Below are positions 25,114 to 32,706 of a DNA stretch of 64,000 nucleotides, one piece after another. The notes beneath the pieces are model-generated. The model made no database searches. It had not been told where the DNA came from and was given only the letters and a program-made list of their open reading frames with translations. The stretch's first letter is position 1. Each line of letters begins with the position of its first letter. The DNA lies in the NCBI GenBank assembly GCA_963422565.1, contig OY730228.1, forward strand, positions 248,001 through 312,000, in the 5' to 3' direction. A program made the position numbers and the translations under genes. This stretch comes from G963422565 sp963422565. GTDB lineage: Bacteria > Pseudomonadota > Alphaproteobacteria > MPNO01.

Positions 25114-25979
25114 TCTCGCCGCATATGCGCCTCCATGAATGGGTGGCCGAGGACCGCGGCTTCTTTGCCGACGAGGGCCTCGATTACGTCTTCCAGGAAC
25201 AGCTCTCGTCCGAGGACGGGAAGTTCCATGATCTCGGAGATCGGGTCGGCGCCTATCAGACCTTCGAGGCGGGGCGGAGCTGCGACGTGAGTGCCGCCTG
25301 TCATTGGACCGTCAACGTCGCCGCGGCGTCCGGTCACGGCAAGATCTATCCGGGCTGCTATTCGGTCGCCCCATGCGGAATTTTTGTCCCGGCCGAATCG
25401 GATGTCCGGGATCCCGAGGACCTGGCGGGCGTGCCGATCTCGGTCGGCTATCAGTCGGGCAGCCATTATTCGACCATTCAGGCACTCGAGGAATTCCTCG
25501 ACCCCGAACGGATCGATCTGAGCTTCGCCGACGGGTTGCTGTTTCACCGTCTGGAAATGCTGATCGACGGAGAAGCGCCGGCGGTGAGTCTGTTCAGCGG
25601 ACCGTTCTACTACGCTGAGCAGATGGGCTATCGCAAGGTCGTCGACACCAGCTTCATGATGGCGATGATGGTAACCGGCGAGCCGGACCCCGGCGATGTC
25701 GCCAAGTATTTCCGAGCGCTTCGCCGCGCCCAGATCGAGATCGATCTGCGCCTCGAGCGCTACCGCTATTTCTACCGGCGGGAGTTCCCGGCGCGGTTCC
25801 GCGACCGGATGGACGTCCGGCGGTTCGGCCCCGGTGAACGGCTCGTCTTCGAGGCCTATTCGGAGGATCTGTTCGAGCGGTCCCGGCAATGGATCGGCGG
25901 CCGGGATATCTTTCCGGACGGCGATCTTGGATCGGGCAGCTATCGGGACTCCATCTACGGCGCCTTGGACGCCGCGTAG
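25098..25979 (+). CDS. Cytosolic NMT1/SBP-fold protein without signal peptide
   Basis: Protein of 293 aa with the substrate-binding-protein (NMT1/THI5-like) fold: ISPHMRLHEWVAEDRGFFADEGLDYVF at the start in two-lobe pattern, ISVGYQSGSHYSTIQALEEF in the middle and a basic helical end. There is no signal peptide or lipobox, and no ABC permease or ATPase gene is nearby, so it is unlikely to be a transport component. Known cytosolic enzymes share this fold: 4,5-dihydroxyphthalate decarboxylase, the sulfinate desulfinase DszB and THI5-type pyrimidine synthase. Overlap with TauD upstream (16 bases) and a Rieske oxygenase 26 bases downstream suggest a catalytic role, inferred as decarboxylation, desulfination or similar. 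Confidence 0.8.
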   Translation: MSKFVISPHMRLHEWVAEDRGFFADEGLDYVFQEQLSSEDGKFHDLGDRVGAYQTFEAGRSCDVSAACHWTVNVAAASGHGKIYPGCYSVAPCGIFVPAESDVRDPEDLAGVPISVGYQSGSHYSTIQALEEFLDPERIDLSFADGLLFHRLEMLIDGEAPAVSLFSGPFYYAEQMGYRKVVDTSFMMAMMVTGEPDPGDVAKYFRALRRAQIEIDLRLERYRYFYRREFPARFRDRMDVRRFGPGERLVFEAYSEDLFERSRQWIGGRDIFPDGDLGSGSYRDSIYGALDAA

Positions 25980-26005
25980 ACGAGACCCGCTCCAAGAGAT
26001 ATTCG

Positions 26006-27007
26006 ATGGCGATCTCGGATGAACCCGCCCCGATCGACGATCCGGTAATGCGCAACGACTGGTTCGTCGTGGCCCGGTCCGAGGACATCGCCGAGGGCGG
26101 CATGATGCCGGCGCGGCTTCTCGGGACCGATCTGGTGCTGTGGCGTACTGGCGGCGAGGTGATGGCATGGCGCGATCTCTGCGTGCACCGCGGCTCGCGC
26201 CTGTCTCTGGGGAAGATTGAGGACGGCCAGCTCGTCTGCCCCTATCACGCCTGGCACTACGACAGGACGGGCGCCTGCACGCTGATACCGGCGATGCCCG
26301 GCGTGAAGCCGCCCCGGCGGGCCCGCGCCGACACCTTCCTCGCAAAGGAGAGGTACGGGTTCGTCTGGGCATCGCTGGGCGCGCCCGCGAACGATCTTCC
26401 CCCGTTCCCGGAATGGCGAAAGAACGCGTTCCGCAAGGTGATTGCCGGACCGTACAATTTTCATGCGAATCCGTTCCGGACGGTCGAGAACTTCATCGAT
26501 ATCCCCCACTTCCCGTTCGTCCATCCGATGATAAATGGCGACCCGGACCGCCCGGACCCGGTCGGCGACTACGACGTGTTCCGCGACGAAGACGGGATCC
26601 GGATGAGCCCGGTCGAAGTGTTCCAGCCCTTCGGCGACCATCGCGGCGTACCGGTGACCGCCGTCTACCGCTATTCCTGCTTTCGCCCGTTGACCGCCTA
26701 TTTCTCCAAGGACACGGGCCAAGGGAACCTCTTCTGCATGATGCTGACCGTCACACCCCTGAAGGAGGACGATTGTCTGGTCTGGCTCCTCGTCGCCATC
26801 AATTTCGGTGAGGAATTGAGCGACGCGCAGATCGTCGCTCGTCAGGATCAGGTCTTCGCCCAGGACAAATGGATTGTCGAATCGCAGCGGCCGCAGCGCA
26901 TCCCGCTCGATCTCCAAGACGAGCTCCATGTCCGGGTCGACAAATTTTCGGTGGCTTATCGGCGGTGGCTCAAGGAGAAGGGGTTGCGCTGGGGGGCCGC
27001 GCAATAG
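26006..27007 (+). CDS. Rieske non-heme iron oxygenase, alpha subunit (VanA/phthalate-oxygenase type)
   Basis: Aromatic-ring oxygenase or demethylase (333 aa). The Rieske 2Fe-2S ligands are C59 and H61 (CVHRGS) and C78 and H81 (CPYHAWHYD). The mononuclear iron site is N162..D165..H168....H173 (ENFIDIPHFPFVHP), followed by a C-terminal catalytic domain. The start at 26006 (MAISDEPAP) is favoured over upstream in-frame codons because AAGAG lies just before it. It is fed by TauD and NMT1-fold genes upstream. The reductase (flavin plus ferredoxin) that such oxygenases need is not encoded in the window. Confidence 0.94.
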   Translation: MAISDEPAPIDDPVMRNDWFVVARSEDIAEGGMMPARLLGTDLVLWRTGGEVMAWRDLCVHRGSRLSLGKIEDGQLVCPYHAWHYDRTGACTLIPAMPGVKPPRRARADTFLAKERYGFVWASLGAPANDLPPFPEWRKNAFRKVIAGPYNFHANPFRTVENFIDIPHFPFVHPMINGDPDRPDPVGDYDVFRDEDGIRMSPVEVFQPFGDHRGVPVTAVYRYSCFRPLTAYFSKDTGQGNLFCMMLTVTPLKEDDCLVWLLVAINFGEELSDAQIVARQDQVFAQDKWIVESQRPQRIPLDLQDELHVRVDKFSVAYRRWLKEKGLRWGAAQ

Positions 27008-27035
27008 CTTTCCACGGGAGCTCGGATCGGCGGCG

Positions 27036-27070
27036 GAGTCGCGTGACGACGCCTACGGTCGACGCGACTC
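27036..27070 (+). other. Intercistronic stem-loop after Rieske gene
   Basis: A 9-bp perfect inverted repeat (GAGTCGCGT / ACGCGACTC, 17-base loop) begins 29 bases after the Rieske stop. A smaller stem with a GAAA tetraloop (27090-27103, GGGGT/ACCCC) follows before the hydrolase start. There is no T-tract. These may be RNA-processing or partial termination structures dividing the cluster. Confidence 0.45.
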
Positions 27071-27121
27071 GGCCCCTGCGAGTTGCGGAGGGGTGAAAAC
27101 CCCGATACTACCTTGGTCGGA

Positions 27122-27994
27122 ATGACGACACCCCAATATCGGATCGGCACGCCGGGCGAAGCCCGGTCGGAGAGCGACGCCCCGGCGGCCCCGATCGCGC
27201 GGCGGCGGGAGAGCTACCGGCTTCAGGGGGCGAAGATCGAGGTCGAGCGGTGGGGAAGGGGGCGTCCGATCCTGCTGCTGCAAAGCGAGGACGCCTACGA
27301 GGCGCAGCTGCCGCTGCTCGACCGGCTGGCCGAGACCCATGAGGTCATTCTGCCTTGGGCCCCGGGCTATGGCCGTTCCAGCCTACCCGATACGGTCCGG
27401 ACCATCGACGACATCGCCTATATCTATCTCGACCTGATGGATCTCCTGGATCTCCGCGCCGCCACGCTGATCGGGTTCTCCGTCGGCGGGTGGATCGCCG
27501 CCGAGATCGCGACCAAGACCTGCGCCCGACTCGCGGCGATGGTGCTGGTCGCTCCCCTCGGCATCAAGTTCGGCGGTCCGTTCGACCGCGACATTGCCGA
27601 CATCTATTTCCTGCCCGCCGGGACCGTTCGCGCCTTGAGGTTCGCCGATCCCGAGAAGGATCCTCTTCTGAACGCGGATCGCCTCTCGCGGAGGGCCGCC
27701 ATCTGCGTCGCCCGACACCGGGAGACGACGGCGCGGCTCTGCTGGGAGCCGTATTTTCACAATCCGGCGCTCAAGAACCGTCTGCACCGGATCGCCGTCG
27801 AGACCCTGCTGGTATGGGGAAGCGCGGACGGCCTCGCGACCACCCGTTACGGCCGCGCCTTCGCCCGGCGCATCCCCGGGGCCGGATTCACCACGATCGG
27901 GCGGGCGGGTCACTATCCGCATATCGAACGGCCGGATGCGTTCCTCGCCCGGATCGCACCGTTTCTGGCCACCGGCCGGCCCCACTCAAGCTGA
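27122..27994 (+). CDS. Alpha/beta hydrolase
   Basis: Alpha/beta hydrolase (290 aa) with the nucleophile elbow GFSVGGW (Ser near residue 121), an Asp in the WGSADGLAT strand near 240 and the catalytic His in GRAGHYPHIE near 270. There is no signal peptide. Enzymes like this act in ring-cleavage pathways (C-C hydrolases), as lactonases or esterases. The ATG at 27122 is chosen; a TTG at 27083 would add 13 residues. The luciferase-like monooxygenase gene follows 13 bases downstream. Confidence 0.9.
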   Translation: MTTPQYRIGTPGEARSESDAPAAPIARRRESYRLQGAKIEVERWGRGRPILLLQSEDAYEAQLPLLDRLAETHEVILPWAPGYGRSSLPDTVRTIDDIAYIYLDLMDLLDLRAATLIGFSVGGWIAAEIATKTCARLAAMVLVAPLGIKFGGPFDRDIADIYFLPAGTVRALRFADPEKDPLLNADRLSRRAAICVARHRETTARLCWEPYFHNPALKNRLHRIAVETLLVWGSADGLATTRYGRAFARRIPGAGFTTIGRAGHYPHIERPDAFLARIAPFLATGRPHSS

Positions 27995-28007
27995 GGGTCG
28001 GACCAGG

Positions 28008-29228
28008 ATGGAATTCTACCATTTCACCGAGTTTCCCTGGCCGCATCTGCCGCCCGAGGACAGCTTCTCCTCCATGCGTCTGAACCTGCCCAACCGCCAT
28101 TACGATCCGGCGGTGGGGGCGGGCCTCTACAACATGTATCTCGACCAGTATCTCCTCGCCGACGATCTCGGCATCAACTGCATGATCAACGAGCACCACC
28201 AGACGGCGACCTGTCTGAACGCCTCGGGCCCCGTTTCGCTGGCCATTCTCGCCCGCCAGACCCGCGCCGCGCGGCTCTGCATTCTCGGCAACCCGGCGGC
28301 GAACATCGCCGATCCGATCCGCTGCGCCGAGGAGATGGCGATGATCGACAACATCTCCTACGGCCGGCTCGAATGCGGCTTCGTGCGCGGCGTGCCCTAC
28401 GAGCTGTTCGCCTCGAACGCCAACCCGACGGAGACCAAGGAGCGGCTGTGGGAGTCGATCGACCTCGTGATCCGGGCCTGGACCAGCCATGACGGGCCGT
28501 TCAACTACGAGGGGAAATGGCTGCACAAGCGCCAGATCAATATCTGGCCGCGCCCCTACCAGCAGCCCCACCCGCCGGTCTGGACCACCGGCGGAAGCGA
28601 CGTCATGCACGGTTTCAAGACTGTCACGCGCGGGTTCACCTTCGCCATGTTCCTGACGCCGGTCGACGCGTTGACCCGGATGTTCGGCGGCGTGCGCGCC
28701 CTGTGCCGGCAGGAGGGTTACGCGGAGCCCGCCGACGACCAGTTCGCCTTCATGCCTCTCGTGGCCGTGGGCGAAACCGAGGAAGAGGCGCGGCGGGTCA
28801 TCGACGGGGTCTTCTGGTACGTCACCCACAACAAGTCGGAGCCGCAGTTTCGGGCGCCACCGGGCTATGTCGATCGCCGCCTCTATGCGGATTTCCTGAC
28901 CGGCAAGTTCACCGGTGGCCGCACGGACGCGATCCGCCGGCAGGGGATGGAGTATTTTCGCCGGAACCATGTCGCGCTCTACGGGACGCCGGACGCCGTC
29001 GTCGCGCAGATCCGTGCTCTCTACGAGAAGATCGGCGGCTTCGGGCATTTGATCGCCATGATGCATTCGGGAGACATGGACTACGAAACGACCGCCAAAT
29101 CCATGACCCTGTTCGCGAAAGAAGTGGTGCCTCAACTCCGCGATCTCGGTAGCAGGAGCCGAGGTTTCGGGCCTCTCGCCAAGCGGGGGGAGGAGATCAC
29201 CGAGCATGTTCGTTCGCGGGCCGCGTAA
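28008..29228 (+). CDS. LLM-class (bacterial luciferase-like) flavin-dependent monooxygenase
   Basis: Flavin-dependent oxidoreductase (406 aa) with the luciferase TIM barrel: INEHHQTATC near residue 60, ILGNPAANIADPIRCAEEMAMIDNISYGRLECGFVRG across residues 92-128, and PPVWTTGGS near 196. Members use reduced FMN or F420 to oxidise aldehydes, sulfonates, aminocarboxylates or aromatic compounds. FMN is more likely here because no F420 genes are visible. The ATG at 28008 sits next to AGG. A flavin reductase partner is not seen. The 3' end is directly followed by the stump of a second luciferase-like gene (29242-29394). Confidence 0.93.
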   Translation: MEFYHFTEFPWPHLPPEDSFSSMRLNLPNRHYDPAVGAGLYNMYLDQYLLADDLGINCMINEHHQTATCLNASGPVSLAILARQTRAARLCILGNPAANIADPIRCAEEMAMIDNISYGRLECGFVRGVPYELFASNANPTETKERLWESIDLVIRAWTSHDGPFNYEGKWLHKRQINIWPRPYQQPHPPVWTTGGSDVMHGFKTVTRGFTFAMFLTPVDALTRMFGGVRALCRQEGYAEPADDQFAFMPLVAVGETEEEARRVIDGVFWYVTHNKSEPQFRAPPGYVDRRLYADFLTGKFTGGRTDAIRRQGMEYFRRNHVALYGTPDAVVAQIRALYEKIGGFGHLIAMMHSGDMDYETTAKSMTLFAKEVVPQLRDLGSRSRGFGPLAKRGEEITEHVRSRAA

Positions 29229-29241
29229 GGCGGGGCCGGCC

Positions 29242-29394
29242 GTGAAGCTCGGCACCGCCTTTCCGCAGACCGAGACTGCCGCGCATCCCGGTGCCGTCGC
29301 GGCCTTCGCCCGAGCCGCCGAGGCGACCGGCTATGAGGGCAGGCAGCACCGGATCGAAGATGCGGGACTCGATCCGCTGCCGGTTCGGCGATGA
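29242..29394 (+). pseudogene. N-terminal stump of a second LLM-class oxidoreductase
   Basis: From the GTG at 29242 the frame encodes VKLGTAFPQTETAAHPGAV, then FARAAEATGYE. This is the standard first 35 residues of an LLM-class F420/FMN oxidoreductase (barrel strand 1 and helix 1). After GYE the similarity stops abruptly; the next 16 residues (GRQHRIEDAGLDPLPV) are unrelated and end at a TGA. Roughly 250-300 codons are missing. It is best read as a gene cut by a deletion whose right joint lies near 29340, close to the end of the convergent cupin gene (29405). Confidence 0.75.
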
Positions 29395-29404
29395 ATGGGG
29401 CGTT

Positions 29405-29992
29405 TCAGCGATGCCCGGCGGCTCTCGGGGGATCGAAGCTGAAGACGCTGCGGAACGCGTCCACGACCTTCTCGCCATGATCCTCCCTGACCTGTTCGGC
29501 GATCGAATCGGGCATCGAGACATCGTCGCGATTCTCGCCGCTGCCGGTGATGACCGTAAGCTGGATCGCGTCCTCGTCGCCGACATTCCGGAACCCGCGA
29601 TAGACATGGGGCGGACAGGAGAATGTATCGAACTTCTCGAGGGTCACCCGGTGCGCGACCGGATCGCCGATATGATATTCGATCTTCCCTTGGAGTACCA
29701 TGAAAGTCTCGAAGGTCGTGTTGTGCGAATGCAGGCACGGTCCCTGGCCGGGCGGCATGATCGAGATGAACATGGTCGCTCCGGCCGCACCGAAAATCGG
29801 AGCGATTTTGCCGAAGGGGTTCTTGGTGTCGTCGAGGATGACGGGCATGATCTTGCGGGCGTAGAAGACATCCATCGCCTCCTGGCCGACCCAGCCGAGA
29901 TCGCTCGCCGTCGACATGGCTTGCAGATCTCGGTAACGGCCGACTCGCGATTCGATCTCCTCCCTGGTCGGCGTGTAGATCTCGTGAGCCAT
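29405..29992 (-). CDS. Cupin-domain protein
   Basis: Single-cupin protein (195 aa). The start at 29992 (MAHEIYTPTREE) follows GGAGG; a longer upstream frame is basic and unlike the family. The cupin core occupies about residues 75-140, with CLHSHNTTFETFMVLQG as motif 1 and PPHVYRGFRNVGDED as motif 2, where a Tyr/Arg replaces the usual second His. It may be a metal-dependent dioxygenase or isomerase, or a small-molecule-binding protein. It is divergent from the MBL hydrolase gene and ends next to the luciferase stump, so its original neighbours on that side may have been lost. Confidence 0.85.
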   Translation of the reverse strand: MAHEIYTPTREEIESRVGRYRDLQAMSTASDLGWVGQEAMDVFYARKIMPVILDDTKNPFGKIAPIFGAAGATMFISIMPPGQGPCLHSHNTTFETFMVLQGKIEYHIGDPVAHRVTLEKFDTFSCPPHVYRGFRNVGDEDAIQLTVITGSGENRDDVSMPDSIAEQVREDHGEKVVDAFRSVFSFDPPRAAGHR

Positions 29993-30143
29993 CGTTCCGT
30001 CCTCCGTCCGGGCTTCGACAGTTGTGCGGGGCGCATTATGACCGACCCCCCGGAGATCCTCCAACCCGGCCCGTCTCCGGAGCCTGCGCCGTTCGCCCCG
30101 CGGGTGCCGAGAGCTCGTCGCCGGCGAAGCAGGGGGCGTATCG

Positions 30144-31022
30144 ATGCTTGACTTCCGTTTCGGCGATATCCGTATCACGCGAATCGTGGAGCTCGAACAG
30201 CCGCTCCTCGAGGCCCGAAGCTTCCTCCTCGACTGGGACGAGGATGCCGCCGCCTTGCACGAGGACCGAATGGTCCCGAGGCATTACCGACCCGAGAGCG
30301 GCCTGCTCGTTCTGGCGATCCAGTCTTTCCTCGTCCGCACTCCGAGGCACACCATCCTGGTGGATAGCTGCGTCGGAAACAACAAGCCGCGCAATCGGCC
30401 GATATTCGACAGGGCCGCCTTTCCCTGGATGGATCGTTTCGTCGCGGCCGGCATCCGCCCCGAAGATGTGGACTTCGTGCTGTGCACCCATCTTCACGTG
30501 GACCATGTTGGGTGGAACACCCGGCTGGTGGACGGCCGTTGGATCCCAACCTTTCCCAACGCCAAATATATTTTTGCACGCGCCGAGCTCGACTTCTGGC
30601 TCGAGCAGTCCGCCGAAAGGCGGATGACCCGCACCGGCGATTATATCGTCGACAGCGTCGTGCCCATCCTGTCGGCCAAGCAGGAGTTGCTGGTCGAGAT
30701 GGACCACCAGATCGAGGACGGCATCGTTCTGGAGCCGTTGCCGGGGCATACCCCGGGACAGGTCGGCCTTCGGATCTCCGGCGGAGGCGATCGGGCCGTG
30801 CTGTGCGGTGACCTGATGCACCACATGTTCCAATGCCGTTTCCCGGACTGGAGCACGCTCGCCTGCGCCGACCCGGCCGCGGCCCGCCGGACCCGCAGGG
30901 CCTTTCTCGAACGACATGCCGACGGGCCGGTGATGGTCCTGCCTTCCCACTTCCCGGGACCCACCGCGGGATATGTCGTCTCGAAGGGTGGCGCCTACGA
31001 CTTCCGCTATGTAGGGGAGTGA
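30144..31022 (+). CDS. MBL-fold metallo-hydrolase (lactonase-like)
   Basis: Metallo-beta-lactamase-fold hydrolase (292 aa) with the zinc motif THLHVDH (H116, H118, D120, H121), a third-site His in PLPGHTPGQVG, the bridging Asp in LCGDLMHH and a final His in LPSHFPGP. It resembles N-acyl-homoserine lactonases and related lactone or ester hydrolases. There is no signal peptide. The gene is divergent from the cupin gene (about 150 bases apart) and convergent with the D,D-carboxypeptidase gene. The physiological lactone is unknown. Confidence 0.92.
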   Translation: MLDFRFGDIRITRIVELEQPLLEARSFLLDWDEDAAALHEDRMVPRHYRPESGLLVLAIQSFLVRTPRHTILVDSCVGNNKPRNRPIFDRAAFPWMDRFVAAGIRPEDVDFVLCTHLHVDHVGWNTRLVDGRWIPTFPNAKYIFARAELDFWLEQSAERRMTRTGDYIVDSVVPILSAKQELLVEMDHQIEDGIVLEPLPGHTPGQVGLRISGGGDRAVLCGDLMHHMFQCRFPDWSTLACADPAAARRTRRAFLERHADGPVMVLPSHFPGPTAGYVVSKGGAYDFRYVGE

Positions 31023-31054
31023 CCCGCCGGAGGCCGTCGTCCCGGGTGCTGCGG

Positions 31055-32218
31055 TCAGCGCTCCAGCACGGTGTCGCCCATGAGGAAATAAGCGAGCGCG
31101 GGTCCGATTCGCCCGAGCAAGCCGCGCTTCGCGACCGCTTCGCCGGCCAGCAGGGGCGTTTCCCGGATCGGCAGCCCCGGCGCGGTCACCCTGAGCCGGG
31201 CGATCGGCTGGCCCCGGACGACCGGTGCCGGAACCGGGCCCAGATAGGAGACGACGGCCTTGAGCTTGTCCCGCGCGCCGGGCTGGAGCGTGACCTTCAC
31301 GTCGCGGTCGGCGATCAGCGGGACCGTCCCGTCCCGGCCGAGCCAGACGCCGGCGCTGTCGATCACGTCTCCCTTCGCGAAGAGCTGGTAGTTCCGAAAC
31401 CGGCCGAAGGCGAGGTTCATGAGGCGCAGGGCCTCGCGGGCGCGTAGACGCGCGCTCTGCAGACCCGCGATCACCAGAATGACGCGCCGGTCCTTCTGGA
31501 TCGCCGAGGCGGCAAGGCCGTAGCCGGACGCCTTCGTGTAGCCGGTCTTGAGCCCGTCCGCCCCGATGCCGCGCCGCAACAGGGGGTTGCGGTTGTACTG
31601 TTTGATGCCGCCGTAGCGGAAGCTCTTCTCGGCGAACATGGGGTAGTACTCGGGAAAATCGGCGATCAGCCGATGGGACAGGAGGGCGATATCGCGGGCG
31701 CTCATCAGATGCCCTTCTTCGGGCCATCCCGTGGCGTTGCGGAAGCTGCTGTTCTTGAGCCCGAGCTCCCGGCCTCGCTGCGTCATCTCTTCGGCGAACG
31801 CGTCCTCGCTTCCGGCGATTCCCTCCGCGATGACGATGCAGGCGTCGTTTCCCGACTGCACGATGATTCCTCGCAGCAGGTCCTCGACGCTGATCATGCT
31901 GTCGAGCGCGACGAACATCTTTGCCCCGCCCTTGCGCCACGCCTTCTCGCTGACCGGGAATTTGGTATCCAGAGTCAGGCGGCCGTCCCTGAGCCTCTCG
32001 AAGATCATATAGGCGGTCATCAGCTTGCTCATCGAGGCCGGCGGCATCGGACGGTCGGCGTCTCGATCGAGCAGCACCGTACCGGTCTCGACGTCCATCA
32101 TGATTGCATATTTGGCGATGGTCTCGATCCCCGCCGCCCGCGCGCCGATCGGCGTCGCGGACAGAGCGGCCACCGCGAGAAGGGCGCCGATCAACCGCCC
32201 GCGTCCTCGAAGCGTCAC
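31055..32218 (-). CDS. D-alanyl-D-alanine carboxypeptidase (PBP5/6 family)
   Basis: Periplasmic penicillin-binding peptidase (387 aa) that trims the terminal D-Ala from peptidoglycan pentapeptides. The signal peptide is residues 1-28 (cut near GARA-AG). Active-site motifs are SMSK (S62-K65), SGN (122-124) and KTG (224-226), followed by the beta-rich domain and a C-terminal amphipathic segment (RGLLGRIGPALAYFL) that anchors it to the membrane surface. The GTG at 32218 has a strong GGGGAGGAG ribosome site. A 73-codon frame upstream ends in a TGA overlapping this GTG. Confidence 0.95.
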   Translation of the reverse strand: MTLRGRGRLIGALLAVAALSATPIGARAAGIETIAKYAIMMDVETGTVLLDRDADRPMPPASMSKLMTAYMIFERLRDGRLTLDTKFPVSEKAWRKGGAKMFVALDSMISVEDLLRGIIVQSGNDACIVIAEGIAGSEDAFAEEMTQRGRELGLKNSSFRNATGWPEEGHLMSARDIALLSHRLIADFPEYYPMFAEKSFRYGGIKQYNRNPLLRRGIGADGLKTGYTKASGYGLAASAIQKDRRVILVIAGLQSARLRAREALRLMNLAFGRFRNYQLFAKGDVIDSAGVWLGRDGTVPLIADRDVKVTLQPGARDKLKAVVSYLGPVPAPVVRGQPIARLRVTAPGLPIRETPLLAGEAVAKRGLLGRIGPALAYFLMGDTVLER

Positions 32219-32436
32219 GATAGCTCCTCCCCGATCCTCTCGGCAGCCGATGGCGCGCCTTTCGCTGGACGGGCAGGATTGAGCCGAACGCGCCTACGAC
32301 ATCGGGGGAATGAATACGCCGCCGACCGATTCGGATAAAGCGGCGCCAACTGTCCGATATCCGTCCTGTATTCGGCTTGCCGAGCGTTCGCGCATCTCTC
32401 CAATGGCGCGGTGTAACGGGCCAAAACGACCTTCAT
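32215..32436 (-). CDS. Possible small protein upstream of the D,D-carboxypeptidase gene
   Basis: A 73-codon minus-strand frame (MKVVLARYTAPLERC...) starts 37 bases after the tRNA-Ser 3' end, behind GGGGA. It ends in a TGA that overlaps the carboxypeptidase GTG (GTGA), the arrangement seen for coupled genes. The protein is basic, has no recognisable domain, signal or membrane segment, and its composition is what random GC-rich sequence would give. It may be a leader frame for translational coupling rather than a functional protein. Confidence 0.3.
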   Translation of the reverse strand: MKVVLARYTAPLERCANARQAEYRTDIGQLAPLYPNRSAAYSFPRCRRRVRLNPARPAKGAPSAAERIGEELS

Positions 32437-32472
32437 AATATCCCCGTAATTCAATGTATTATGGGAAATCGT

Positions 32473-32562
32473 TGGCGGATGGGGTGGGATTCGAACCCAC
32501 GAGACGCCTCTGCGCCTGCCGGTTTTCAAGACCGGTGCCTTCAACCGCTCGGCCACCCATCC
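32473..32562 (-). tRNA. tRNA-Ser (UGA)
   Basis: Class II tRNA on the minus strand. The acceptor GGATGGG pairs with CCCATCC, the D arm is GCCGAGCGGTTGAAGGC, and the anticodon stem CCGGT/ACCGG carries loop CTTGAAA with anticodon TGA. A long variable arm follows, then T arm GTGGGTTCGAATCCCAC, discriminator G and an encoded CCA (32473-32475). It would read UCN serine codons. Confidence 0.97.
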
Positions 32563-32706
32563 TCCGTCTGGACCGCGATTCCGGCCGCGCCCGTCGATCC
32601 TATGGCGCCCGGCTCGGTCCGTCCACCGGCGACCGCGCGCCCGATATTGCTCTCCGAAGCACTCTGTTATGGTGGCTGGCCCGCGCGGTCCCGGGAGGCG
32701 ATTCTC

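Noticed and set aside
32473..32562. Integration of a mobile element at tRNA-Ser
   Set aside because: No integrase gene and no second copy of the tRNA 3' end was seen in the flanking sequence; neighbours look chromosomal.
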